Below, one piece after another: positions 7,934 through 15,559 of a stretch of DNA of 64,000 nucleotides; positions within the stretch are counted from its first letter, which is position 1, and each line of letters begins with the position of its first letter. The notes below the pieces were generated by a model. The model searched no databases and was not told the origin of the DNA. It worked only from the letters and a program-made list of their open reading frames with translations. Source of the stretch: RYN-230 sp963760405 (lineage in GTDB: Bacteria; Actinomycetota; Actinomycetes; Streptosporangiales; Streptosporangiaceae); contig CAVXCV010000008.1 in NCBI GenBank assembly GCA_963760405.1, positions 186,001 through 250,000 of the forward strand. Direction: 5' to 3'. The translations under genes and the position numbers were made by a program.

Positions 7934-9175
7934 CTACCCGAAGTCGGGCGTGCCGGCGGGCATGGTAAATCGGAACTCGGCACCGCCACCGGGGGCGCTC
8001 TGCACGATGATGGTCCCGCCGTGCGCTTCGACGAGGCCTTTCACGATGTACAGGCCAAGGCCCGCGCCCCCCCGGCGCTTGGCGCGCCAGAACTGGCGGA
8101 AGATCCTCGGCACCAGCTCAGGCGGCACTCCCGGCCCCTCGTCCCGCACGCACACGGCTACTGCGGGCAGGCCCGGGCCATGGGCGGCCGCATGCGCGCC
8201 CTGGGTCCCGCCTGCACGGCTCAGGGCCCGCACGCCAGGGTTGTCTACCGGCTGTACCACGACTGTCACCGTACCAGCACCGTGCCGGACCGCGTTTTCC
8301 ACCAGGTTTCCCAGGATCTGGTCCACCTTGTCCGCGTCCAGCCAGGTCTCCGGCAGCTCCGCCGGGGTCTCGATGCGGAACCGCTCGGGCGGGTCACCGG
8401 CGGCGACCCGGCCTGCGACGATCCTCTCCACCCGCTCCGGGATGTCCACCAGCTGGCGGTGCACTTCGATCCGGCCCGCCTCGATCCGGGACACGTCGAG
8501 CAGCTCGGTGATCAGCCTGGTCACCCGGTCGGCGTCGGCGTTGACCGTCTCCAGCATGACGCGCTTCTGGTCGTCGGTGAACCGGGTCCACTTGGCCAGG
8601 AGCGTGGCGGTGAAACCCTTGACGCTGGTCAGCGGCGAGCGCAGTTCGTGCGCGACGGTGGAGACCAGGTCGGCGCGGCTGCGCTCGAGCCGGGCGCGCT
8701 GCTGCGCGCCGCGCAGGCTGAGCGAGATGCGCTGCACCGCGCCGGGCTCGCCGGGCCAGTCCAGTCCCCGGTCGGCGCACCGCGGAACCCGCACATAGCC
8801 CATGGTGACCAGGAACTCGGTGCCGTCGGGAAGGTAGAGCGGCAGTTCCGGGTGCCTGGTCCGGGTGGACAGGCCGCGGTACGGGTCCACGCAGGCCCAC
8901 CAGTTGCGGCTCTCGGCGTCGCGCAGCGGGAGCACCTGGCGGATGTCCCGGCCCAGTGCGTTCAGCCCGGAGATACCGGTCAGCCGGGCCGCCGCCTGGT
9001 TGAACACCACGATCCGGCCGAGATGGTCCGCGATCACCACGCCATCGGGCAGGTCATCCGCGCAGACCAGGCCACCCGAGGCCACCACCTGGCCGGCGGG
9101 CACGCTGGCAAGCGCCGTCACCACCCGGTCCGGCCTGAGCCTGTTCACTCGACCGCCGCCTCCGTCCAGCCCCAT
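7934..9175 (-). CDS. orphan PAS sensor histidine kinase
   Basis: The 413-residue soluble kinase has an N-terminal PAS domain (about residues 40-110), the phospho-acceptor H-box VAHELRSPLTSVKGF (about residues 190-205), the N-box LGNLVENAVRHG, and ATP-lid motifs VRDEGPGVP and GGAGLGLYIVKG. No transmembrane segments are seen, so it should sense a cytoplasmic cue. No response regulator gene lies next to it. Its place between the TrmH gene and pheST is a familiar actinobacterial arrangement. A GTG at 9148, ten bases after GGAGG, is a plausible shorter start. Confidence 0.88.
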   Translation of the reverse strand: MGLDGGGGRVNRLRPDRVVTALASVPAGQVVASGGLVCADDLPDGVVIADHLGRIVVFNQAAARLTGISGLNALGRDIRQVLPLRDAESRNWWACVDPYRGLSTRTRHPELPLYLPDGTEFLVTMGYVRVPRCADRGLDWPGEPGAVQRISLSLRGAQQRARLERSRADLVSTVAHELRSPLTSVKGFTATLLAKWTRFTDDQKRVMLETVNADADRVTRLITELLDVSRIEAGRIEVHRQLVDIPERVERIVAGRVAAGDPPERFRIETPAELPETWLDADKVDQILGNLVENAVRHGAGTVTVVVQPVDNPGVRALSRAGGTQGAHAAAHGPGLPAVAVCVRDEGPGVPPELVPRIFRQFWRAKRRGGAGLGLYIVKGLVEAHGGTIIVQSAPGGGAEFRFTMPAGTPDFG

Positions 9176-9279
9176 GAAATCCGCCCTGCTGAATGACGCA
9201 ACGTGATCAGACTCTAGCGCCTGGGGTACGCGGCACGGCAGTCCCCCGGGTCCGATGTTCCCGCTCCGTCACAGCTTTC

Positions 9280-10173
9280 TCAGCTCTCCCAGCTCTCTCT
9301 GTTGTGCCGGCCGGTGTTGTCCGGCCGGCGCCACCGGGCCGGCGCCGCCGGTGCGCCCTGGTGCTGGGCCCGGGCCGAGGCGTACAGGCAGACCGCGGCC
9401 GCCGCGGCCAGGTTCAGGCTCTCCGCCGCGCCGTAGATCGGCACCGCGACCACCTCGTCCGCCAGTGACCGGAGGTCGCCGGGCAGCCCCCAGGCCTCGT
9501 TGCCGAACAGCCACGCGGTCGGGCGGCCGAGCAGCCCGGCCGCCTGCAGGTCGTCCAGGGTCCGCCGGGCGCCGCCGTCCGCGGCCAGCACCCGCAGGCC
9601 GGCCGCGCGGAGCCCGGCCACGGTCTCCGGCACCGGGCTCCCGGTCACCACCGGCAGGTGGAAAAGGCTGCCCGCGGACGCGCGCACGCACTTGCTGTTG
9701 TACGGGTCCACCGACGAGCCAGCGAAGATCACCGCGTCCGCGCCAGCCGCGTCGGCCGAGCGCAGCACGGTGCCTGCGTTCCCCGGGTCGCGCACGTTCG
9801 CCAGCACCACGGCGAGCCGGGGCCCGCCGCCGATCGCCTGCGCGAGCGGCACATCCAGGAACCGGCAGACGGCCAGGATGCCCTGCGGCGTCACGGTCTG
9901 CGCCAGCTCGGCCATGACCTCGCCGCTGACCGGGTACACGACCGCGCCCTGGCCAGCCGCCCGGCTGATCAGGCTGGCGTAGCGGGCCTGGGCCGCCGCC
10001 GTGACGAACAGCTGCGACACCATGCCCGCGGTGGCGAGCGCCTCGCCGACCGCCTGCGGGCCCTCCGCCAGGAAGGACCTGGCTTGCTGGCGGAGCGCCC
10101 GTTTGGCCAGCTGCCGGGCCGACTTGACCCGCGGAGACCGGATGCTGGTCAGTTCGGCACCGGCCGGCAGCAT
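9280..10173 (-). CDS. TrmH/SpoU-family RNA 2'-O-methyltransferase
   Basis: The product is a knotted SPOUT methyltransferase that transfers a methyl group from SAM to a ribose 2'-OH in rRNA or tRNA. All three family motifs are visible: NVRDPGNAGTVLRSADAAG (motif 1), LFGNEAWGLP (motif 2) and VPIYGAAESLNLAAAA (motif 3). The N-terminal part resembles the SpoU substrate-binding domain. The frame extends to 10308 inside rplT, but the ATG at 10173, seven bases after the rplT stop, is the sensible start. The gene follows rplT in the same direction and is probably cotranscribed with infC-rpmI-rplT. The exact target base is unknown. Confidence 0.92.
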   Translation of the reverse strand: MLPAGAELTSIRSPRVKSARQLAKRALRQQARSFLAEGPQAVGEALATAGMVSQLFVTAAAQARYASLISRAAGQGAVVYPVSGEVMAELAQTVTPQGILAVCRFLDVPLAQAIGGGPRLAVVLANVRDPGNAGTVLRSADAAGADAVIFAGSSVDPYNSKCVRASAGSLFHLPVVTGSPVPETVAGLRAAGLRVLAADGGARRTLDDLQAAGLLGRPTAWLFGNEAWGLPGDLRSLADEVVAVPIYGAAESLNLAAAAAVCLYASARAQHQGAPAAPARWRRPDNTGRHNRESWES

Positions 10174-10180
10174 CGGCGGG

Positions 10181-10573
10181 TCAGGCCGCCGCAGTGCCCG
10201 TGGCGGCCGGGCCGGCCTCGGCCAGCGCGGCCTTGGCCACCTCGACCAGGGCAGCGAACGCAGGTGGGTCACTGACCGCGAGCTCGGCCAGCATGCGCCG
10301 GTCCACATCCACGTCAGCGAGCCGGAGCCCCTGGATAAACCGGTTGTAGGTGATGCCCTCGGCCCGGGCCGCGGCGTTGATGCGCTGGATCCACAGCCGC
10401 CGGAACGCGCCCTTACGGTCCTTACGGTCCCGGTAGGCGTAGGTCATCGAGTGGAGGACCTGCTCCTTGGCCTTGCGGTACAGCCGCGACCGCTGGCCGC
10501 GGTAACCGCTCGCCCGCTCAAGGACGACCCTGCGCTTCTTGTGGGCGTTCACCGCCCGCTTCACGCGTGCCAT
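10181..10573 (-). CDS. rplT: 50S ribosomal protein L20
   Basis: This is ribosomal protein bL20, an early assembly protein of the large subunit that binds 23S rRNA. The basic N-terminus MARVKRAVNAHKKRR and the conserved stretches YRDRKDRKGAFRRLWI and NRFIQGL are diagnostic. At 130 residues it carries a slightly longer Ala-rich tail than usual. It is the third gene of the infC-rpmI-rplT operon. In other bacteria L20 represses its own operon by binding the leader, which is relevant to the hairpins seen upstream of infC. Confidence 0.98.
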   Translation of the reverse strand: MARVKRAVNAHKKRRVVLERASGYRGQRSRLYRKAKEQVLHSMTYAYRDRKDRKGAFRRLWIQRINAAARAEGITYNRFIQGLRLADVDVDRRMLAELAVSDPPAFAALVEVAKAALAEAGPAATGTAAA

Positions 10574-10601
10574 TTTCGTACCTTCCCTGAGGCGGGCTGG
10601 G

Positions 10602-10796
10602 CTACTTCCCCAGCAGCTTCTTGATCTTCCCGGCGTCTGCGGGGGCCAGGGGTATTTCCCCCGCCAGCCGCCGGGTGCGCCTGCTCGGCTTGTGCTCGAG
10701 CAGGTGGTTGGTGTTGGCGCGGCGGCGCATCACCTTCCCGGTGCCGGTCAGCCGGAATCGCTTCGCGGCACCGCTGTGCGTCTTCATCTTCGGCAT
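10602..10796 (-). CDS. rpmI: 50S ribosomal protein L35
   Basis: This is ribosomal protein bL35, 64 residues, of the usual size. The N-terminus MPKMKTHSGAAKRF and the stretch RRRANTNHLLEHKP are the family signature. It sits 28 bp upstream of rplT and about 115 bp after infC, in the standard infC-rpmI-rplT order. Confidence 0.98.
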   Translation of the reverse strand: MPKMKTHSGAAKRFRLTGTGKVMRRRANTNHLLEHKPSRRTRRLAGEIPLAPADAGKIKKLLGK

Positions 10797-10911
10797 GGTC
10801 GCCGTCGTCTCCGTGTTCGTAACGTTGCGCCTGCCACAAGGACTGTTTCAGGCGCGTGGTCTGCGTTGCGTGCCGTTAGCACATGTTGTGCGTGCTCCAG
10901 GCAGGTAGTAC

Positions 10912-11649
10912 TCAGCGCCCGCGCCGCGGTCCGCCGCGCGGAGCGCACTCCTTTGCTACATACTCCGGTCGGCCTCGCGGCCGGCCTTCTCCAGGCTCCG
11001 GCTGGGCTCCCGGCCTCGCCGCCAGCGGCCGGCTGGTCAGCCGCGGCCCGGGAGCGGCGGGACGCCGGGGCCGCGGCACCGGCCGGGCGGCCACCTCGGC
11101 CTCGCGTACTGCGGTGCGCTCGGCCTTGGACTCGCTCTTCTTCCGGTGCGGGCCGATCACCATGATCATGTTCCGGCCGTCCTGCTTAGGCTGCGCTTCC
11201 ACGAAGCCAAGCTCTTCCACGTCGCCGGCCAGCCGCTGCAGCAGCCGGAACCCGAGCTCGGGCCGGGACTGCTCGCGGCCGCGGAACATGATGGTCACCT
11301 TGACCTTGTCGCCCTGCTTCAGGAACCGCTCGACGTGACCTTTCTTGGTCCCGTAGTCGTGCGGGTCGATCTTCGGGCGGAGCTTGATCTCCTTGATGAC
11401 CGTCTGCGCCTGGTTCTTGCGCGACTCCCTGGCCTTGAGCGCGGACTCGTACTTGAACTTGCCGTAGTCCATCAGCTTGCAGACCGGCGGCCGCGCCGTG
11501 GGCGCAACTTCCACCAGGTCAAGATCTGCTTCCTGAGCCAGCCGGAGCGCGTCGTTCAGGGCGACGATCCCGACCTGCTCCCCATTCGGCCCGACCAGCC
11601 GGACTTCAGGGACACGGATTCGATCGTTGATACGGGGTTCGGCGCTGAT
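10912..11649 (-). CDS. infC: translation initiation factor IF-3, AUC start codon
   Basis: This is IF3, which binds the 30S subunit and checks start codon and initiator tRNA. The N-domain starts ISAEPRINDRIRVPEVRLVG and the C-domain includes KPKIDPHDY-type sequence and FRGREQSRPELG. I place the start at ATC (11649-11647), directly after AAGGAGG and a 4-nt spacer; no ATG, GTG or TTG lies in frame within the conserved region. An ATG at 11868 is in frame but would add 73 Pro/Gly/Trp-rich residues unlike IF3. Known infC genes use rare AUU starts for autoregulation, so an AUC start fits the family. The C-terminus carries a basic Pro/Arg/Gly-rich extension of about 65 residues. Confidence 0.93.
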   Translation of the reverse strand: MSAEPRINDRIRVPEVRLVGPNGEQVGIVALNDALRLAQEADLDLVEVAPTARPPVCKLMDYGKFKYESALKARESRKNQAQTVIKEIKLRPKIDPHDYGTKKGHVERFLKQGDKVKVTIMFRGREQSRPELGFRLLQRLAGDVEELGFVEAQPKQDGRNMIMVIGPHRKKSESKAERTAVREAEVAARPVPRPRRPAAPGPRLTSRPLAARPGAQPEPGEGRPRGRPEYVAKECAPRGGPRRGR

Positions 11650-12050
11650 GTGACCTCCTTGGGCCTCGTCTGCCGCCAGGACCCAGTGTCCTGGCGGGCG
11701 CGCGACCAGCCGTGCGGAGCCGCCGCCCGCAGGTGGCACATCTGGTGCCACCGACGAGAAAGGGCCCCGCAGCCATGCCAGCGGAGCCCACCATTCCAGC
11801 AACGCCACACCACCCCGGACGCGGCATACGCCCACGCCAGAGGGACGCGACGGCCGGGCCGCCCGCAACGCCGAGCGGTGTGCACCGGATCGGCATCCAG
11901 GGGTCCAGCCTGGTTACCTGCCAGCCACTGGCTGGTCAGGTGGGAGGTGGTCCTCCGCTTGCACGGCCAGCACGAATTACCGGGCTAGTCGTCCCGTAAC
12001 CCTAACAGCAATTCAGCGGCACGCGGTATTCCCGCAACGGTCGGTAACGG
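11650..12050 (-). promoter_or_regulatory. long structured leader of the infC-rpmI-rplT operon
   Basis: About 400 bp separate the aroE stop from infC. Read on the minus strand, they hold two clear hairpins. One is at 11916-11941 (CCAGCC/GGCTGG extended by ACCTG/CAGGT across a one-base bulge). The other is at 11732-11752, with perfect 8-bp arms GGTGGCAC and GTGCCACC around a 5-nt loop, about 85 nt before the start. AAGGAGG closes the region. No T-run follows either hairpin. The operon promoter should lie in the upstream half, but I cannot assign a convincing -35/-10 pair. I see no other gene in this stretch. Confidence 0.5.
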
Positions 12051-12884
12051 TCACCGCTGGGCCAGGGCAGCGAGGCCGGCCGAGCGCATCGCCTCGACCG
12101 GGGCGGGCTTGCCGGTCATCAGCCGGACCTGCTCCGCGGCCTGGTGCAGGAGCAGCGCGAAGCCGCCGGCCACGGGCAGGCCGGCCCGCTGCGCCGCGGC
12201 CGCCAGCGGGGTCGGCCACGGATGGTAGACGACGTCGAGCACGCAGCGCGGGCGGAGCCTGCCCGCGTCGATCTGCTGTGCGTAGACGTCGCCCGCCCCG
12301 GCAGGCGCGGTCGAGATCAGCAGCGCGGGCGCGGCTACCGCCAGGCCGCCGAACGGGATCAGCCGTACGGTGACGCCGAGCCGGTCCGCCGCGGCCAGCA
12401 GGCCAGCCGCGCGGCGCTCGTCACGCACGGCCACCCGGGCCGCGGGCACGCCCAGCCCGCGCAGCGCGGCCAGGGCCGAGCAGGCGGTGGCCCCGGCCCC
12501 GACGACCAGCACCTCGGCGCCATCCGGCCAGCTGGTCGCCGGCCGCAGGCCTGCCTCGGCCAGCGCCGCGATCATGCCCGGCACGTCCGTGTTGTGGCCG
12601 CGGCGCAGGCCCGCGTCGAACACCACGGTGTTGGCCGCGCCCACGTCGGTGACGAGCGGCTCAGCCGAGTCGAGCAGGCCGAGCACCGCGCGCTTGAGCG
12701 GCATGGTGAGGGACAGCCCGGCCCAGTCCGGGCCGCAGCCTTCCAGCAGCCCGGCCAGCCGGTCCTCGTCGCACTCGACAGCCTGGTAGGACCAGTCGCC
12801 CAGGCCGAGGCCCTGGTATGCCGCCCGGTGCAGGACCGGTGACAAGGAGTGAGCAATCGGTGACCCGAGAACCGCGGCTTTCAT
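12051..12884 (-). CDS. aroE: shikimate 5-dehydrogenase
   Basis: The product should reduce 3-dehydroshikimate to shikimate with NADPH, the fourth step towards aromatic amino acids. The substrate-binding motif SLSPVLHRAAY is at residues 13-23, the catalytic lysine lies in LTMPLKRAVL (about residue 64), the conserved GHNTD is near residue 97, and the Rossmann motif VVGAGATACSALAAL is near 127-141. At 277 residues it is of normal size. It follows mltG by 11 bp and probably belongs to the alaS-ruvX-mltG-aroE transcript, the usual actinobacterial order. It lacks a strong ribosome binding site, which is consistent with coupling to mltG. Confidence 0.95.
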   Translation of the reverse strand: MKAAVLGSPIAHSLSPVLHRAAYQGLGLGDWSYQAVECDEDRLAGLLEGCGPDWAGLSLTMPLKRAVLGLLDSAEPLVTDVGAANTVVFDAGLRRGHNTDVPGMIAALAEAGLRPATSWPDGAEVLVVGAGATACSALAALRGLGVPAARVAVRDERRAAGLLAAADRLGVTVRLIPFGGLAVAAPALLISTAPAGAGDVYAQQIDAGRLRPRCVLDVVYHPWPTPLAAAAQRAGLPVAGGFALLLHQAAEQVRLMTGKPAPVEAMRSAGLAALAQR

Positions 12885-12895
12885 GATCGTCGCGG

Positions 12896-15016
12896 TCAGC
12901 CCGCGCCGGTGCCGGTGCCGGTATTGCCCGAGCCGGTGCTGCCGTACTTGGCCACCGCGGCGTCGAACGCCGGGGCGTTGGTGAAGAACAGGGTCTGCCC
13001 GGTGCTGGAGTTGATGGTCAGGAAGTACAGGAAGTTCCCGTGTGCCGGGTGCAGGGCGGCCCGGATGGCGGCGTCACCCGGGCTGTCGATCGGCCCCGGC
13101 GGCAGGCCGGCGTGCACATAGGTGTTGTACGGGGACGGGAACGTGGTGCTGAAGTTGGCCTTGCTGCCAGCCTGCTGCATCGCGTACAGGATTGTCGTGT
13201 CGAGCTGCAGGTGCATCGGCGGGACCGCATTGAGCCGGTTATAGATGACTTCCGCGATCTTCGGGTAGTCCTGCGGCAGCTTGCCCTCGGCCTCGATGAT
13301 GCTGGCCACGGTGATGACGGCGCCCTCGGTCTCCTGCGCGTGGCTGGCCCCGGCCGCGAGGTTGATGCTGGCCGCCTCCTGGCCGAACCGGGCCACCATG
13401 CCCTTGAGCACGGTCACCGGGGACGTGTCCGGCTGGATGTCGTAGGTGGCCGGGAACAGGTATCCCTCCGGCTTGCCGTTAGCGTAGGCGGGCAGCCCGA
13501 GCGCGGCCGGATTGGCGATCGCGGCCTGATAGCCCTTGAGGTTCCCGGTGTCCTTGCCAAGCAGCTGGATGATCTGGGAGAGCCGGTATCCCTCCGGGAT
13601 GGTGACCTTGGTCTGCACCCGCGACGACGGCTTGAGCAGCAGCGCGAAGGCCAGCGACGCCTGCATGTGCTCGTGCACCCGGTAGAACCCGGGCTCCAGC
13701 GCGTTGCCCTGCTTGCTGGCCTTGGCCGCGTTCGAGAACGCCCGCGCGCTGGCCACCACGCCGAGGCTGGCCAGCCGGGTGCCTACGGCGGCGGCGGTGT
13801 CCCCGGGCTTGATCTGGACGACCACCACCGAGCCTGAGCCCGGGCCAGCGAAGTCGGCCGGGTGCAGGTAGGTCTGGTAGTAGTGCAGCCCGATCAGCCC
13901 GCCTGTGACCAGGATCAGCACGAACACCATCAGCGCGGCCAGGATGGCGATCCGGCCCCGGCGGCGCTTCCGCGATGTGGGGCGCCCGGGCGCACGGCGG
14001 CCCGGCCCGCGGCCGCCATCCCCCCGGCCCGGCCCGCTGCGATCGTCCAGCCCGGGCAGGAAGTCTCCGTCGTGCTCCTCATCCGCCCAGGCATGTGGTT
14101 CTTCCACGTCCCCGTACCAGCCCCCGGGGCCAGGATAATCCTGCTGATCGGCGGCGGCGTGCCCGGCCAGCGGGCTGCGGCCCAGGTCAGCGGAGTCATC
14201 GGGGTAGGCCGCCGGGGCGGCGGCGTCGGGCGGACCAGGCCGGCGGCGCCGGCCGCGACCGCCATCCGGGGTGCCCGGGTAGCCGCCCGGGTCGTCCTCC
14301 GGCCGGGCGTCATCCTGCTGGCCCGCGTGCCGGGACCGGCGGCCCGGGCCCGCCGGGCCGTCCCGCAGTTCGTCCGGGCCCGCTCCGGGCAGCACCGGCT
14401 GCGGTCCGGATGGGCTGCGCCAGGCGAGATCGGACTCCGGCAGTGGCGGCAGCGGCCCGGACGGGTGGCCAGCGCCGGGCATGGTCGGTGGCGGCAGCGG
14501 CGGCAGCTCACCGGAACCGAAATCCGGCTGCGGCTCCCAGTGGTCCGGCTCCCACTGGCCGGTCTCCGGATGCCCTTGCTCCGGATGCCCTTGCTCTGGC
14601 CACGCCTGCTGCGGCCAGGACTGCTCGGCCCAGTCCCCGTGCTGCCAGCGTTCCGGGGCCATCGGCTCCGGACCTGGATCACTGGTGCCCGGCTGCGCCG
14701 CCTGCCAGTGAAAAGGGTCTGGCTCCGGCTGATCGGGCCACGAATAAGAACCAGTTGACGGAGCATCGCCGGGATAAGAGCTATCCGGGTAGGAGCTGCC
14801 CGGGCCGGGGCGCGGCACGGGCGGGAAGTCAGCTGCGTCCGGCGTGCCCAGCGGATCATCCGGATCCCAGTTGTGCTGTGACCGGGCGCGGCGGCCCGCG
14901 GCGGGCGGCTGGCCCGGCGCTTCGGTGTCCCCCGGCGCTCCCGCGGCCGGGTGGCCGTCCGGGAGCCACTGGCCGTCCTGCTCTCCCTCGGTCTCCCGCC
15001 TTGCGTGCCGGCTCAC
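12896..15016 (-). CDS. mltG: endolytic peptidoglycan transglycosylase MltG with long cytoplasmic tail
   Basis: MltG cleaves nascent glycan strands at the membrane and so ends their synthesis. The YceG domain is C-terminal: a single transmembrane segment lies at about residues 357-380, a LysM-like part follows, and the catalytic glutamate is in VASIIEAEGKL (about residue 573), with EVIYNRL just after. The first 350 residues are a cytoplasmic, low-complexity region rich in Pro, Asp, Glu, Gly and Trp, far longer than in E. coli. It contains the repeated pentad GHPEQ, encoded by a 15-bp direct repeat near 14565-14594. The GTG start overlaps the ruvX stop by four bases (GTGA). Confidence 0.93.
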   Translation of the reverse strand: MSRHARRETEGEQDGQWLPDGHPAAGAPGDTEAPGQPPAAGRRARSQHNWDPDDPLGTPDAADFPPVPRPGPGSSYPDSSYPGDAPSTGSYSWPDQPEPDPFHWQAAQPGTSDPGPEPMAPERWQHGDWAEQSWPQQAWPEQGHPEQGHPETGQWEPDHWEPQPDFGSGELPPLPPPTMPGAGHPSGPLPPLPESDLAWRSPSGPQPVLPGAGPDELRDGPAGPGRRSRHAGQQDDARPEDDPGGYPGTPDGGRGRRRRPGPPDAAAPAAYPDDSADLGRSPLAGHAAADQQDYPGPGGWYGDVEEPHAWADEEHDGDFLPGLDDRSGPGRGDGGRGPGRRAPGRPTSRKRRRGRIAILAALMVFVLILVTGGLIGLHYYQTYLHPADFAGPGSGSVVVVQIKPGDTAAAVGTRLASLGVVASARAFSNAAKASKQGNALEPGFYRVHEHMQASLAFALLLKPSSRVQTKVTIPEGYRLSQIIQLLGKDTGNLKGYQAAIANPAALGLPAYANGKPEGYLFPATYDIQPDTSPVTVLKGMVARFGQEAASINLAAGASHAQETEGAVITVASIIEAEGKLPQDYPKIAEVIYNRLNAVPPMHLQLDTTILYAMQQAGSKANFSTTFPSPYNTYVHAGLPPGPIDSPGDAAIRAALHPAHGNFLYFLTINSSTGQTLFFTNAPAFDAAVAKYGSTGSGNTGTGTGAG

Positions 15017-15483
15017 CCGGGAACTCCGCTGCCGGGCGTCGCGATCTCTCCGGCGGGCCGGCCGGTCAGCCGCTCCTGATCAAGCGCACCCTGCAGCAGC
15101 AGCGCGGCCGCGGTGCGGTCCACCACCGGCCGGCGCTGCCGGGAACTCTTTCCGCTGCTGCGCAGCGCGTCATGCGCGAGCACCGTGGTGAAACGTTCAT
15201 CCACCAGGCGGACCGGCAGCGGCGCCAGCCGCCCGGCCAGCGCGGCCGCGAACGCCCGGGCGGCCGCGGCCGCCGCGCCCTCGCGCCCGGACAGGCCGGT
15301 GGGCAGCCCGACCACCACTTCGGTCGCCTGCTCGGCGAGCGTGAGCTGGACGAGGCGGTCCAGGTCCCCGGGCCCGCGCGGGACGGTGGTCAGCGGGCTG
15401 GCCAGGAGGCCATCCGGGTCGCAGCGGGCCACGCCGATCCGGGCTGACCCATAATCGACGCCCAGCCTGACCCCGCTTCTCAA
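15013..15483 (-). CDS. ruvX: putative pre-16S rRNA nuclease / Holliday junction resolvase-like protein YqgF
   Basis: The RNase H-fold protein belongs to the YqgF/RuvX family, which matures the 5' end of 16S rRNA in E. coli. The active-site carboxylates are visible in LGVDYGSARIGVA near the N-terminus, in LVDERFTT in the middle and in VVDRTAAALLLQ near the end. I choose the TTG at 15483 (MRSGVRLGVD), because GGAG lies seven bases upstream and the product then has the usual 156-residue length. A GTG at 15537 opens the same frame but has no ribosome binding site. The stop overlaps the mltG start by four bases. Confidence 0.9.
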   Translation of the reverse strand: MRSGVRLGVDYGSARIGVARCDPDGLLASPLTTVPRGPGDLDRLVQLTLAEQATEVVVGLPTGLSGREGAAAAAARAFAAALAGRLAPLPVRLVDERFTTVLAHDALRSSGKSSRQRRPVVDRTAAALLLQGALDQERLTGRPAGEIATPGSGVPG

Positions 15484-15559
15484 TGGTGAACTCCGCGCAT
15501 CCTGTGTCTCGTTGACGCAACGGAATGGCTGCAGCACGGTTTAACGGTACGCCACGGCG

